Numbered from the stretch's first letter, positions 37,053 to 45,379 are shown. The stretch: DNA of 64,000 bases from Bacteroidota bacterium (GCA_030148165.1 JASBTZ010000003.1:372001-436000), one strand, 5' to 3'. Numbers and translations are program-made. The notes: a model not told the origin generated them from the letters alone.

Positions 37053-37714
37053 TTTTTTCTAAAGTCCGGATTATAAAATACTGCAAACTGCAGATACCAC
37101 TTTCCTTTAGGTCCTACCTGTTGATGCAACATACCCGTCTGAACTCCTACTTCTTTGTTGAATTGATATCCAAGCGCTCCATAGAGTCGATTGCGATCAA
37201 AAAATACTTCACGCGTATTCATGAAGATTTCATCATACAGTCCAATAAAGAGCTTTTTATCTTCCTTCTGATAGAGCGGGACAAAAGCCATTAAGCGATA
37301 ACGAATCCTATTTCGGTAATTTGAATTAACCCAGCGCTGTTCGAGTCGATACCGATGCTCTAACTTAACCTTACTGACGTGATTAATCGAAATGAACTGC
37401 TGCCATATTCGATGCTCTTCTGATTCAGGGATGGATTGTTCCGATAAGTATTCATACGAAGAGATATAACCGTAACCTGCGGTAATCATGTTTTGATCAT
37501 CCAGGTGATAATTCAAGCCAATCCTAGTTAGCAGTTGTTCGATTTCCGTCGGCACCGCTGTGTGATTTCGATACTGGATTTCTGTATGAAGGCTTAGTTT
37601 ATCGCTGAACCTGTTTTGACCAAAGTACATGATCCAGTTACCGAGATCTTCGTTTTGTCCAAAAGTAGAACACGACCATACCAGAAACAGCCCTATACTC
37701 AATAGTGCTTTCAT
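37049..37714 (-). CDS. DUF2490 family outer-membrane-like protein
   Basis: A 221-aa protein with a signal peptide ending STFGQ at residue 20. The body has the DUF2490 pattern: GNWIMYFGQNRFSDKLS near the N-terminus, then HTEIQYRNH, LEHRYRLEQRW, and a final YLQFAVFYNPDF. It is probably a small outer-membrane barrel whose function is not established. It shares with the neighbouring carbonic anhydrase gene a 15-nt leader motif at the same distance from the start codon (37721-37735), which suggests common control. Confidence 0.75.
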   Translation of the reverse strand: MKALLSIGLFLVWSCSTFGQNEDLGNWIMYFGQNRFSDKLSLHTEIQYRNHTAVPTEIEQLLTRIGLNYHLDDQNMITAGYGYISSYEYLSEQSIPESEEHRIWQQFISINHVSKVKLEHRYRLEQRWVNSNYRNRIRYRLMAFVPLYQKEDKKLFIGLYDEIFMNTREVFFDRNRLYGALGYQFNKEVGVQTGMLHQQVGPKGKWYLQFAVFYNPDFRKN

Positions 37715-37720
37715 TTAAGT

Positions 37721-37735
37721 ATGTATTAACGTGAA
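37721..37735 (-). promoter_or_regulatory. Shared leader motif, copy at the DUF2490 gene
   Basis: atgtattaacgtgaa (plus-strand view) begins 7 bases outside the start codon and matches 38433-38447 at 14 of 15 positions, at the same offset. It is a possible operator or RNA leader element. Confidence 0.4.
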
Positions 37736-37799
37736 AAATAACCAGGATCCATGCTTCAAAACACAATCCCGGTATAATTAGATCTACGTACTTAGAGAT

Positions 37800-38426
37800 T
37801 TAATCCAAATGATAAATCTCCATGACGTCCTTCATCAATCTTTCGTAATCGATATTTAGATCAACTAGTTGACCAGTTTTAATGTCGAAGACCCAGCCAT
37901 GTACTTTTATCCCTCTATCTCTGAATGCACGCTGGACTGCAGCTGTCTTAATAACGTTGACACACTGCTCCTGAACATTCAGCTCTACCAACCTGCGATA
38001 TCTTTGATCTTCATCGGAAATGGCATCTAACTCTTTACTGTGAATGCGATAAACATCTCTAATATTTCTGAGCCAAGGATTCAATATTCCCAGGTCTGCT
38101 GATTTCATTGCGGCTTGTACCCCACCACAATAGTAATGTCCACAAACTACAACATGATCAACCTTGAGGTGAACCACGGCATAATCGATAACAGACATCG
38201 CGCTCAGATCGGTATTCGGGACCATATTCGCAATGTTTCTGTGAATGAATGCATCACCGGGAGAAACTCCCATAAGCTCTTCAGCAGAAACCCGGCTATC
38301 TGAACATCCGATATAAAGGATATCAGGATTTTGTCCTTTTGATAAATTCTCAAAATAATGCTCGTCGATACCTAGTTTTTCTTCTACCCAGGTTTGATTA
38401 TTCTTAAATATTTGTTCGATTTTCAT
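37800..38426 (-). CDS. Beta-class carbonic anhydrase
   Basis: A 208-aa cytoplasmic enzyme (no signal peptide) that interconverts CO2 and bicarbonate. Zinc ligands and the catalytic dyad are all visible: Cys41, Asp43 and Arg45 in GCSDSR, then His97 and Cys100 in CGHYYCGG. The length is normal for the beta class. It lies 48 nt downstream of a SulP transporter on the same strand. This pairing is known from bicarbonate uptake modules, where the anhydrase keeps the imported bicarbonate pool in balance. A perfect palindrome in the gap (38457-38471) may set the ratio of the two products. Confidence 0.93.
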   Translation of the reverse strand: MKIEQIFKNNQTWVEEKLGIDEHYFENLSKGQNPDILYIGCSDSRVSAEELMGVSPGDAFIHRNIANMVPNTDLSAMSVIDYAVVHLKVDHVVVCGHYYCGGVQAAMKSADLGILNPWLRNIRDVYRIHSKELDAISDEDQRYRRLVELNVQEQCVNVIKTAAVQRAFRDRGIKVHGWVFDIKTGQLVDLNIDYERLMKDVMEIYHLD

Positions 38427-38432
38427 TTTCTA

Positions 38433-38447
38433 ATGTATTAATGTGAA
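38433..38447 (-). promoter_or_regulatory. Shared leader motif, copy at the carbonic anhydrase gene
   Basis: atgtattaatgtgaa (plus-strand view) begins 7 bases outside the start codon, with one change from the copy at 37721-37735. Confidence 0.4.
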
Positions 38448-38456
38448 TATTTTTTA

Positions 38457-38471
38457 GTGACCCAGGGTCAC
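38457..38471. promoter_or_regulatory. Palindrome between SulP and carbonic anhydrase genes
   Basis: gtgaccc-a-gggtcac is a 7-bp perfect dyad around one base. On the minus strand it is followed by taaaaaat, so it is either a weak terminator/attenuator or an operator for a dimeric regulator. Confidence 0.5.
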
Positions 38472-38474
38472 GTT

Positions 38475-40064
38475 TTATTTTAATTTTTCTTCATGTATTA
38501 CGGTTACCTTCTGATCCCGATCCGGTGCGCCCTCGATAAAGTCATTCAAGGCTTCGATAACGTCGTAATCTATACTGAGCGTTTCTGACAAGTCGATTAC
38601 AACTTCTGTTCCCTCATCGATCTCATCCAATCTTCTCATGATACTTGCCTTGTTAAGGAAGGTTGTGTGTTGTGACAGACATACGTAGTACTTTCCATCA
38701 TCTTCATTTTTATTCAGGAAAAATGACATTTTGAAGTTGCGATATAATATAATTACGAAAGCAACTGCAAGACCCGCACCAACGCCAATTAAAAGATCCG
38801 TTAACAACATGACGATAATAACTACAAAGAAAGGCACATACTGAGACCACCCTGCTTTGATCATTTGTTTGATCGATTTCGGGCTTGCAAGTTTCCATCC
38901 TATCAGCAATAACACAGCTGCTAATGAGGCTCTGGGAATCAAATTGAGTACACCCGGAATAGCCAATACAAATCCGACTAGAAAAAATCCATGGATAACT
39001 GCTGACATTTTTGATCTGGCACCCGAGCTGATATTTGCTGTAGATCGAACGATGACTTGTGTAATCGGAAGTCCTCCTAGTAATCCTGAGATCAGGTTTC
39101 CAATTCCCTGTGCGCGCAATTCTCTGTTCATTGGTGTTCTACCTTTGTTCGGATCCATTTTATCTGTTGCTTCAACACAAAGCAGTGATTCAATAGAAGC
39201 TACCAATGCGATGACAACCGCTACTCTCCAGACCGCTGGATCGCTTATGGCACTGAAATCAGGAAAATAGAGCATGCTTCTGAACTCTTCCAAACTACTA
39301 GGTTCTGGAACACTAACCAAATGCTCTCCTGCCAAAATCAGATCCGGGTTTCCGGCCAAGGCAAGGGAAAATAATACGGAAATGATTATCGCTAATAAAG
39401 GTGCAGGTATCATCTTAAGATACTTGTTATCTCTGACAAACTTCATTCCCCAGACGATCAAGATAACCAATGATATAATCGCAACCAATGTGGCTCCAAT
39501 ATGAACATTGTCAATCATGTAACCCAGTTCTTCGAAAGTATTGTGTCCATCCGCCTGCATAAAATTCATGTCTCCTTCAGGATCCTTATCATAACCGAAA
39601 AAGTGTGGTAATTCTTTAATAAAAATAGTCACACCAATACCTGCAAGCATACCCTTTATCACCGAGAATGGAATGTAATAAGCGACAAAACCGGCACGAA
39701 TGGATCCAAGAATAAACTGTATTACTCCGCCAAGCGCAACCGCCAGGGCAAACTTCTCGAAGCCGCCATTAGCGAATCCTCCGAATTCTATAATCGCAGC
39801 GCCGACAATGGTAATTAAACCGGCTGCCGGTCCACTAACTCCAAAGCGGGAGCCACTCAAGGACCCGACTACGATACCTCCTATGATTCCGGCAATAATA
39901 CCGGGCATTACTACACCTGCAAAGTCATCCAGGCCTTCGATTCCACTATAGGATGTTGAAGCTAATGATATACCGAGACAAAGTGGCAAAGCCACAAAGA
40001 ACACGACCAAACCGGAGGCAAAATCGAACTTTAAGTTCTTAATTGAAATATGTTTTTCTTTCAT
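38475..40064 (-). CDS. SulP family anion transporter with STAS domain
   Basis: A 529-aa protein with about 10-12 membrane segments over residues 15-430 and a cytoplasmic STAS domain (about 440-529, ending in a DLSETLSIDYDVIEALNDF segment). SulP signatures are visible: GLVVFFVALPLCLGI near the N-terminus, SGPAAGL, and VIRSTANISSGARSK. Many SulP proteins carry sulfate, but the tight link to a beta-carbonic anhydrase favours bicarbonate, probably driven by sodium. The substrate is inferred from context. The gene is separated by 75 nt from an acidic orphan protein upstream. Confidence 0.88.
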   Translation of the reverse strand: MKEKHISIKNLKFDFASGLVVFFVALPLCLGISLASTSYSGIEGLDDFAGVVMPGIIAGIIGGIVVGSLSGSRFGVSGPAAGLITIVGAAIIEFGGFANGGFEKFALAVALGGVIQFILGSIRAGFVAYYIPFSVIKGMLAGIGVTIFIKELPHFFGYDKDPEGDMNFMQADGHNTFEELGYMIDNVHIGATLVAIISLVILIVWGMKFVRDNKYLKMIPAPLLAIIISVLFSLALAGNPDLILAGEHLVSVPEPSSLEEFRSMLYFPDFSAISDPAVWRVAVVIALVASIESLLCVEATDKMDPNKGRTPMNRELRAQGIGNLISGLLGGLPITQVIVRSTANISSGARSKMSAVIHGFFLVGFVLAIPGVLNLIPRASLAAVLLLIGWKLASPKSIKQMIKAGWSQYVPFFVVIIVMLLTDLLIGVGAGLAVAFVIILYRNFKMSFFLNKNEDDGKYYVCLSQHTTFLNKASIMRRLDEIDEGTEVVIDLSETLSIDYDVIEALNDFIEGAPDRDQKVTVIHEEKLK

Positions 40065-40139
40065 AATTATACAATGTTGTTAAACAGCCATAGCTGGGAT
40101 AATTCTTTACTGCTGTGAATTCAGTAAATTGGATAAATT

Positions 40140-40487
40140 CTAACACATTGTAAGCTCCGGAGGTGGAGTGCCGATATCAAGATCAATCGCCGATGACTTT
40201 AGCAGATAATTAAAAACTGCAATGTGACGTCTTACATTGATCTCGATCTGATTTTGGTAATTGGCGATTTCGTCAAAACGCAACGCGCGTTCTTCCTTCT
40301 CTTCTTTTTCATCTTTATCTTCTCCATCCTCCTCGTTGTCATCTGCAAGATCCACTAATTCAAAAAGGTCACTATCACTGTCGATAATCAAAGAGCTAAA
40401 GACATTATTCTGAAGAAAGGCCAACAGCATAACCACAGCAAATGCTCTGATGAGAAGTTTCAATGTGGTATGTGCTTTTTGATTCAT
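40140..40487 (-). CDS. Small acidic membrane-anchored protein, unknown
   Basis: A 115-aa protein with one N-terminal hydrophobic segment (about 10-32, possibly an uncleaved signal anchor). A strongly acidic stretch (DDNEEDGEDKDEKEEKEE, about residues 50-67) follows, then a short helical region and a C-terminal PPPELTMC. No family recognised. The acidic run could bind cations. It has its own -7 element (40508-40515) and precedes the SulP gene on the same strand, so a role with that transporter is possible but unproven. Confidence 0.55.
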   Translation of the reverse strand: MNQKAHTTLKLLIRAFAVVMLLAFLQNNVFSSLIIDSDSDLFELVDLADDNEEDGEDKDEKEEKEERALRFDEIANYQNQIEINVRRHIAVFNYLLKSSAIDLDIGTPPPELTMC

Positions 40488-40507
40488 TAATCAGCCTGAT
40501 TTTCAAA

Positions 40508-40515
40508 CAAAAGTA
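40508..40515 (-). promoter_or_regulatory. -7 promoter element of the acidic small protein
   Basis: TACTTTTG on the minus strand is an exact TAnnTTTG match, 20 bases before the ATG at 40487. It is divergent from the plus-strand element at 40577. Confidence 0.5.
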
Positions 40516-40576
40516 AGCATCTTTTTGTAAACAGTAAAACAGAAGATTTCTCATGTTTTTCTATCAAAGCTCTTGG

Positions 40577-40584
40577 TATCTTTG
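40577..40584 (+). promoter_or_regulatory. -7 promoter element abutting the first hydrolase ATG
   Basis: TATCTTTG is an exact TAnnTTTG match and ends 6 bases before the ATG at 40591, which predicts a leaderless or nearly leaderless message. Confidence 0.5.
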
Positions 40585-40590
40585 TGACTT

Positions 40591-41391
40591 ATGCATTGGT
40601 TGTACATAGTACTGATTGTCATCGGATCTTATATTGTAGTTTCGATTATTTCGTATTTAATACAGGATCTATTTTTCTTTCATCCCGAAAAGCTCAAGCG
40701 AAACTTTCGGTTTAAGTTTAAAATGAAGTTTAATGAAGTTCAGCTAAAAGGTGCTGATGATTGCCTCATCGATGGATTATACTTTCCGGCAGAAAATGCG
40801 GAGCAGGTAATATTTTACTTCAAAGGCAACACACGAAGCATCAAAGGTTGGTCAAAATTCGCGAAGGATTTCACAACAAAAGGAGTTAGTTTCTTTCTCT
40901 TCGATTACCCGGGTTTTGGCAAAAGTACCGGTGAATGCAGTGAAAAGAACATTCATGCTAATTCTCAAATTGCATATAACTGGTTGAAAGATCGATTCGG
41001 AGAAGAGAACATCATCATCTACGGCCGGTCATTGGGAGCTGGGTTTGCAACCTATATCGCTAAAGAGAATAATCCCAGCTTGTTGATTCTCGACTCACCC
41101 TTTTATAGTATTCGATTGTTAGTTAGATATTATACACGAATACTACCTTTACGATGGCTTTTGAAGTATAAATCGCCATTAAATGATTATATTAAAGAAG
41201 TAAAGTGTGACGTTCATATAATCCATGGTGATAAGGACATAACGATACCTTATCGCTTCAGTTTAAGACTAAAAGAAATAAACCCGGACAAGATCGAACT
41301 TCATACAATTCATGGTGCAAGGCATAATAATTTACCCAAATTCGAATCATATCATCAGGTTTTGGATGAAGTGATTCATGAAAGAAGATAA
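40591..41391 (+). CDS. Alpha/beta hydrolase, membrane-anchored, first of a tandem pair
   Basis: A 266-aa protein with an N-terminal membrane helix (residues 3-24), then an alpha/beta hydrolase domain of the BEM46/ABHD13-like group. The nucleophile elbow is GRSLGAG (Ser near residue 150), the oxyanion region FKGNTRSIKGW, the acid IHGDKD, and the catalytic His is in GARHNNLP. The substrate is unknown, and such proteins are usually esterases or thioesterases facing the cytoplasm. The following gene encodes a homologue of identical length 8 nt downstream. The gene starts almost on its predicted promoter. Confidence 0.85.
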   Translation: MHWLYIVLIVIGSYIVVSIISYLIQDLFFFHPEKLKRNFRFKFKMKFNEVQLKGADDCLIDGLYFPAENAEQVIFYFKGNTRSIKGWSKFAKDFTTKGVSFFLFDYPGFGKSTGECSEKNIHANSQIAYNWLKDRFGEENIIIYGRSLGAGFATYIAKENNPSLLILDSPFYSIRLLVRYYTRILPLRWLLKYKSPLNDYIKEVKCDVHIIHGDKDITIPYRFSLRLKEINPDKIELHTIHGARHNNLPKFESYHQVLDEVIHERR

Positions 41392-41399
41392 ATGCGAGT

Positions 41400-42200
41400 A
41401 TGACATACGTGTATTACATAGGATTGTCTATTCTGGGGTTGATCATCCTCGGTAACTTCTTTACCCTTGTTATTCAGGATTGGTTTATTTTCCGACCGAT
41501 TCCATTGCTTAGCAGTACAAAGTTCAAGTTTGATGCGCCATTCGAAGAGCTTTATCTTGAAACACCTCACCTGGGTAAGATTAATATGTTGTGGTTTCAT
41601 CGAAAAGGCGTAAAACGACCACTGGTATTGTACTCTCATGGCAACAGCAGCAATCTGAAAGGCTGGGCTGACGAATATGAATTTTTTGATTCTCTCGGGT
41701 ACGACTTTTTGATATACGATTATCGAGGATTCGGAAAAAGCAGAGGTCTTCGTAACGAGGCTAATTTCTATTTTGATGCGCTTGCTATCTATGACTTCGC
41801 ACGAGAACATTATGCAGCGGAAGATATTGTACTGTACGGTCGTTCAATGGGAACAGGTGTAACAAGCATGCTCGCGGCTGAACGGGAAGCTAAAGTATGT
41901 ATTCTGGAAACGCCCTATCATTCAATCCCGCAGCTTTTTAAATCATATTATCCTTTCCTTCCATTATTTCTGTTTCGGTTTAAATACAATTTCTATGTCA
42001 ATGAATGGGTTCAGAAAGCTAATTGTGATCTATATGTCTTTCAGGGAACCAAAGATGTCATCGTTCCCTACAGATGTTCCGTTAAATTAAAGCCTTTATT
42101 AAAGGACCCTAATAATTACATCACCATTGAAGGTGGGAAGCACAATAACCTGGGTGGTTATGATGAATACAAAGACAAAATAAAATCTTTACTGTTGTAA
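41400..42200 (+). CDS. Alpha/beta hydrolase, membrane-anchored, second of a tandem pair
   Basis: A 266-aa paralogue of the previous gene, with the same order of parts: membrane helix (about 5-25), SHGNSSNLKGW oxyanion region, GRSMGTG nucleophile elbow, FQGTKDV acid loop, and the catalytic His in GGKHNNLGG. The overall identity between the two is moderate, so the duplication is old. The 8-nt gap means co-translation from one message. No partner gene hints at the substrate. Confidence 0.85.
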   Translation: MTYVYYIGLSILGLIILGNFFTLVIQDWFIFRPIPLLSSTKFKFDAPFEELYLETPHLGKINMLWFHRKGVKRPLVLYSHGNSSNLKGWADEYEFFDSLGYDFLIYDYRGFGKSRGLRNEANFYFDALAIYDFAREHYAAEDIVLYGRSMGTGVTSMLAAEREAKVCILETPYHSIPQLFKSYYPFLPLFLFRFKYNFYVNEWVQKANCDLYVFQGTKDVIVPYRCSVKLKPLLKDPNNYITIEGGKHNNLGGYDEYKDKIKSLLL

Positions 42201-42253
42201 CTAACACCATTTCAGTAAGTTAAATGTATCAGCAAAAAAGAAGTCGAAACAAG

Positions 42254-42276
42254 TCTTTTCCTTTATATAGGAAAGA
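42254..42276. promoter_or_regulatory. Inverted repeat upstream of the 2H phosphoesterase gene
   Basis: tctttcct-type arms (tcttttcct / aggaaaga) flank ttatat. The repeat lies 28 bases before the 42304 start. It could be an operator, or a weak hairpin closing the hydrolase operon. Confidence 0.35.
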
Positions 42277-42303
42277 CCTAAATTTACCGCGCTTATTCAA
42301 CAA

Positions 42304-42876
42304 ATGATGGAAGAAGAACAAAAGGCGTTGTATTTTCTGGCGGTATTGACTCCCGATAGTCTCGCTGAACAAATAAGGGAATTCCAGGATGAATTCGCTA
42401 AAGAATACAATAGTGTTCGTCAGTTAAAGATTCCGATTCACATTACCGTGATTCCTCCTTTTAATCTTGATCAGTCTAAAGAAACTGATTTAAGAGAGAG
42501 TATTGACACATTTTGTAATTCGAGAACACCTTTCCGAGTAGAGCTTGCTGATTTTGGTGAATTTGATAAAAGCGTAGTATTCGTCGACGTATGTCCGAAT
42601 GAGAACCTGCAAAATCTATATCAGGATTTATTCGCCTGGATCAATAGTGATATGGAATTAAACCTTGAGAAACGCTATCCAAAATACAATCCTCACATTA
42701 CACTCGCTAACAGAGATCTTGCACCGGACATGTTCGAAAGTGCCTGGAATACTTTTAAGAATCGCAGTTTCAATGGTGCTTTTAATGCGAATTCGCTTTG
42801 CCTCTTAAAACACGATGGTGAAAGATGGGAAGTTCTTGAAGAATTTATTCTCGAGAAATCTACTATTCCGCAATAA
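42304..42876 (+). CDS. 2H phosphoesterase (2'-5' RNA ligase-like, LigT family)
   Basis: A 190-aa protein of the 2H superfamily, which acts on 2',3'- or 2'-5' linked phosphoesters. The two hallmark H-x-T motifs are present: IPIHITVIPPF (about residue 46) and NPHITLANR (about residue 128). The length is normal. It has no signal peptide, so it is cytoplasmic. The physiological RNA or nucleotide substrate is not predictable. The 3' end overlaps the convergent 42863 gene by 14 nt. Confidence 0.85.
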   Translation: MMEEEQKALYFLAVLTPDSLAEQIREFQDEFAKEYNSVRQLKIPIHITVIPPFNLDQSKETDLRESIDTFCNSRTPFRVELADFGEFDKSVVFVDVCPNENLQNLYQDLFAWINSDMELNLEKRYPKYNPHITLANRDLAPDMFESAWNTFKNRSFNGAFNANSLCLLKHDGERWEVLEEFILEKSTIPQ

Positions 42877-43690
42877 GGGCACTAAGCTCTACCAGGTGAT
42901 ACGCTCCGTATCTGATTAGAAAAAGTACCTGCGCATAATAGGTTTTATCTTCATAATTCATTTCCAGAATACACTCAAGTCCATCCATACCCCCATCGCT
43001 AACTTCCTTATAATTAAAGTCATCGAAAGTCAGCTTGTCCGTTGATATACCGGCATCTATAATAGAAGATTTTAATGAACGGTAAACTTTCATATACCTA
43101 CGATCAAATTCATCAGGAGTAATATTCGCCATCCCTGTTCTGATTACCTCATTTACGGAGGTGTCCTTAGACAAAATGCGGTATTCGTCTAACCCCAGGA
43201 AATAGGCCTGAAAACCGGTCGCCTTCAAATCATCCATTGATTTTACAAGCTCAAACACCTCTTCAGCAAGACTATCAATATCACCGCCGTATATGTGTGT
43301 CCATTCATCCTTCTTCGAAATTCCTTTTATCTCGCTAATGACAATATACTCTCCTATGCGACTTTGAACTTCCACTTCATCACCAGGACATACATCCCAT
43401 TCGCCTTCCTTGACTTCCATTTTTACGGAAATTCCCTGATCGACAAAAGGAATTAATTGTTCAGGTGTGATGTCACTTTCACACAACTTGATAAAATAGT
43501 CCTGAACGGAACACCTTAGATAGAATTCTTTAATGTCCGTCGGCTGACCATTCTTTTTTACAAATGCCTTTTCAATTAACTGACACGAGGTCCACTCACC
43601 TCCTGTCATTGGTTTCTGTCCAAAAAGAGTGAATGAAGCTAACAGTATTAGTACTGTTGTAAGTGGGTTCTTCAAAATCGTCATTTTCAT
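42863..43690 (-). CDS. Hypothetical exported protein
   Basis: A 275-aa protein with a signal peptide ending LFGQ (about residue 25). An internal Met at residue 3 is an alternative start. The mature part is mixed alpha/beta and acidic, with paired cysteines (SCQLIEK, LRCSVQD, LCESD). No family recognised. The -7 element TATCTTTG ends only 5 bases before the first ATG, so the message is predicted to be leaderless or to begin at the second ATG. Convergent overlap with the 2H phosphoesterase gene. Confidence 0.6.
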   Translation of the reverse strand: MKMTILKNPLTTVLILLASFTLFGQKPMTGGEWTSCQLIEKAFVKKNGQPTDIKEFYLRCSVQDYFIKLCESDITPEQLIPFVDQGISVKMEVKEGEWDVCPGDEVEVQSRIGEYIVISEIKGISKKDEWTHIYGGDIDSLAEEVFELVKSMDDLKATGFQAYFLGLDEYRILSKDTSVNEVIRTGMANITPDEFDRRYMKVYRSLKSSIIDAGISTDKLTFDDFNYKEVSDGGMDGLECILEMNYEDKTYYAQVLFLIRYGAYHLVELSALIAE

Positions 43691-43694
43691 GTAT

Positions 43695-43702
43695 CAAAGA
43701 TA
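43695..43702 (-). promoter_or_regulatory. -7 promoter element abutting the 42863 gene start
   Basis: TATCTTTG on the minus strand is an exact consensus match, 4 bases from the first ATG at 43690. Confidence 0.5.
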
Positions 43703-43737
43703 GTGATCTGATTATGAACTACATCTTTTTAAAAGAA

Positions 43738-43761
43738 AAGGCGGCTGAAACCAGCCACCTT
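43738..43761 (-). terminator. Rho-independent terminator of the PKD protein gene
   Basis: Stem aaggtggct / agccgcctt with a ggtttc loop, followed on the minus strand by ttcttttaaa. Confidence 0.75.
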
Positions 43762-43788
43762 CTCGTTTGATAGTAGTATAACAAGCAA

Positions 43789-44619
43789 CTATTCTTTAAA
43801 GATCTTAGTTTGGATTCTCTTACCGTTAAAGTAAACTTCAAGCAGGTAGAATCCAGTTTCCAATAAATCTAGATCGATCGAATGCGTCTTATTGATTGAA
43901 CTATTACCTTTTAAAAACAATCTACCATTCAGATCATACAAGCTATATTCGATGGAGGCAGCGTCTTCTAGACTAATAGCTAACTGGTCAACTACCGGAT
44001 TCGGAGCTATTTGAACACCCGTCTCATGAAGATCCTCCAGACCATTGATGCAATTGATCACAATTGTATCACAATACGTGTTTGTACAACTGTCATCCGT
44101 CATAATCGTTAAGCAAGCCAAATAATTTCCGTTTGCGGTGTAGGTATGACTTGGGTTTTGATTGTTGTCTGTTCCGCCATCACCGAATGACCAATCCCAA
44201 GAAATAATATTTCCTGAAGATGAGGAACCATCAAAGAAGCTTACACTTGGACAATTGGCTAATGTATATTGGTATCCAGCCAGACAAGAAGGTTGTGTAA
44301 TGCAGTTTATTTGAATGGAGTCACAATAAGTACTGAAGCAACCTGATGCCGTTTGGATAATCAAACAGACTGAGTACATTCCATTAGATTGGTATACATT
44401 CGTTGGGTTTTGTGTTGTTGAAACATTTCCATCGCCAAAATCCCATATCCATGAAACAATCGGATCATTTGGTCCTGCTCCTACAGAAGCATCAAAAAAC
44501 AAAATTTCGGGACACATGCCCATCGTATACTGGTACATAGCAGTACAACCCCCCTGTGCGTTGCTTTCGAAAGCAGTAATTCCTGATAGAAGTAATAAAG
44601 TAAGTATTAGTTTTTTCAT
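43789..44619 (-). CDS. T9SS-secreted protein with two PKD domains
   Basis: A 276-aa protein with a signal peptide ending FESNAQ (about residue 22). Two PKD domains follow, recognisable by WDFGDGNVS ... NPTNVYQSNGMYSV (about 25-105) and WSFGDGGTDN ... NPSHTYTANGNY (about 112-190). Each carries Cys pairs such as TYCDS and INC. The last 75 residues (QIAPNPVVDQLAISL ... RIQTKIFKE) are a type A T9SS sorting domain. PKD folds are adhesive or spacer modules. No enzyme domain is present, so this is probably a surface binding protein. Confidence 0.83.
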   Translation of the reverse strand: MKKLILTLLLLSGITAFESNAQGGCTAMYQYTMGMCPEILFFDASVGAGPNDPIVSWIWDFGDGNVSTTQNPTNVYQSNGMYSVCLIIQTASGCFSTYCDSIQINCITQPSCLAGYQYTLANCPSVSFFDGSSSSGNIISWDWSFGDGGTDNNQNPSHTYTANGNYLACLTIMTDDSCTNTYCDTIVINCINGLEDLHETGVQIAPNPVVDQLAISLEDAASIEYSLYDLNGRLFLKGNSSINKTHSIDLDLLETGFYLLEVYFNGKRIQTKIFKE

Positions 44620-44729
44620 AATAGTAATTTAATTGGTTCATCTAAAGGACGTTCCATTTTAACAAAAAGTTGGAAAGTAACTTGGCACGATAGTTGAAAA
44701 TTAAACGCCAGAACCCTTAAAAACCAGAA

Positions 44730-45020
44730 ATGATGAAAAGAACAGGAATATTAATACTAGGAGTATTGGCTTTTGCAGGAGTTTCTTTTGGACAAATGGA
44801 CAAAAAGCAAGAACCAAGAATGAGAAAAGATCATAAAGCACCTCAAAAGATGGTGATTCATGACAGTAAAAAACTTAAAACTAAAAGTCATACGAGTTTT
44901 GCAGCCCAGAAGATAGGAGACTTTCGTCACGTCAGTTCGGACCGGATTAAAATGAGAAGTTATGACATTCATCGTGATGGGCAACCTCGAAAAATAAAAG
45001 ACATTGAACGTATCAAGTAG
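44730..45020 (+). CDS. Small basic exported protein, unknown
   Basis: A 96-aa protein with a signal peptide (ending VSFGQ, about residue 21). The mature peptide of about 75 aa is very basic, rich in Lys, Arg and His, with no cysteine (MRKDHKAPQKM, KKLKTKSHTS). Such composition suggests binding to nucleic acid, phosphate or polyanionic surface sugars in the periplasm, but no family is recognised. It has its own strong terminator at 45039-45065. A weak promoter (ttg, 18 bases, tagttg) lies about 40 bases upstream. Confidence 0.6.
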   Translation: MMKRTGILILGVLAFAGVSFGQMDKKQEPRMRKDHKAPQKMVIHDSKKLKTKSHTSFAAQKIGDFRHVSSDRIKMRSYDIHRDGQPRKIKDIERIK

Positions 45021-45038
45021 TTGATAGTTTAGAGTTGG

Positions 45039-45065
45039 CCGCCTCAGAAATGAGGCGGTTTTTTT
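45039..45065 (+). terminator. Rho-independent terminator
   Basis: ccgcctc, loop agaaat, gaggcgg, then seven T. It ends the 44730 transcript. Confidence 0.9.
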
Positions 45066-45097
45066 ATGCTCTGAATGATTAATACTAACTTTACTAT

Positions 45098-45379
45098 ATG
45101 AATGTAGCATTTTCAATACTGTTCACAATACTGATCCTGTATTACATTTTTCGTATTATAAGATTGTGGATGGCTATGTTCAAACACTATCGTTATTTAC
45201 GAACTAAATACCCGGTATCTATTTGGAAATTACCCATGCAGAATATTGCACTCATTAAAGATGAAAAGGATCGCACGGATACGACACGATTGTATAAGAA
45301 ATATATCTTTAACGTTATTGGTGGTTTAATAATACTTATCGCAATTGCAGCTATCTACATCAACTTTTTCGAAAAATAG
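45098..45379 (+). CDS. Small membrane protein, two membrane helices
   Basis: A 93-aa protein with helices at about residues 3-20 and 72-90 and a basic loop of about 50 residues between them (FKHYRYLRTKYPVSIWKLP, DEKDRTDTTRLYKKY). Both ends probably face the same side. No family recognised. Its stop abuts the stop side of the convergent 45380 gene with no gap. The terminator just upstream shows it is not co-transcribed with 44730. Confidence 0.5.
   Translation: MNVAFSILFTILILYYIFRIIRLWMAMFKHYRYLRTKYPVSIWKLPMQNIALIKDEKDRTDTTRLYKKYIFNVIGGLIILIAIAAIYINFFEK

Noticed and set aside
38857-39270. Plus-strand ORF of 137 codons inside the SulP gene
   Set aside because: Antisense shadow of membrane-segment coding sequence. 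No independent promoter or domain is seen.
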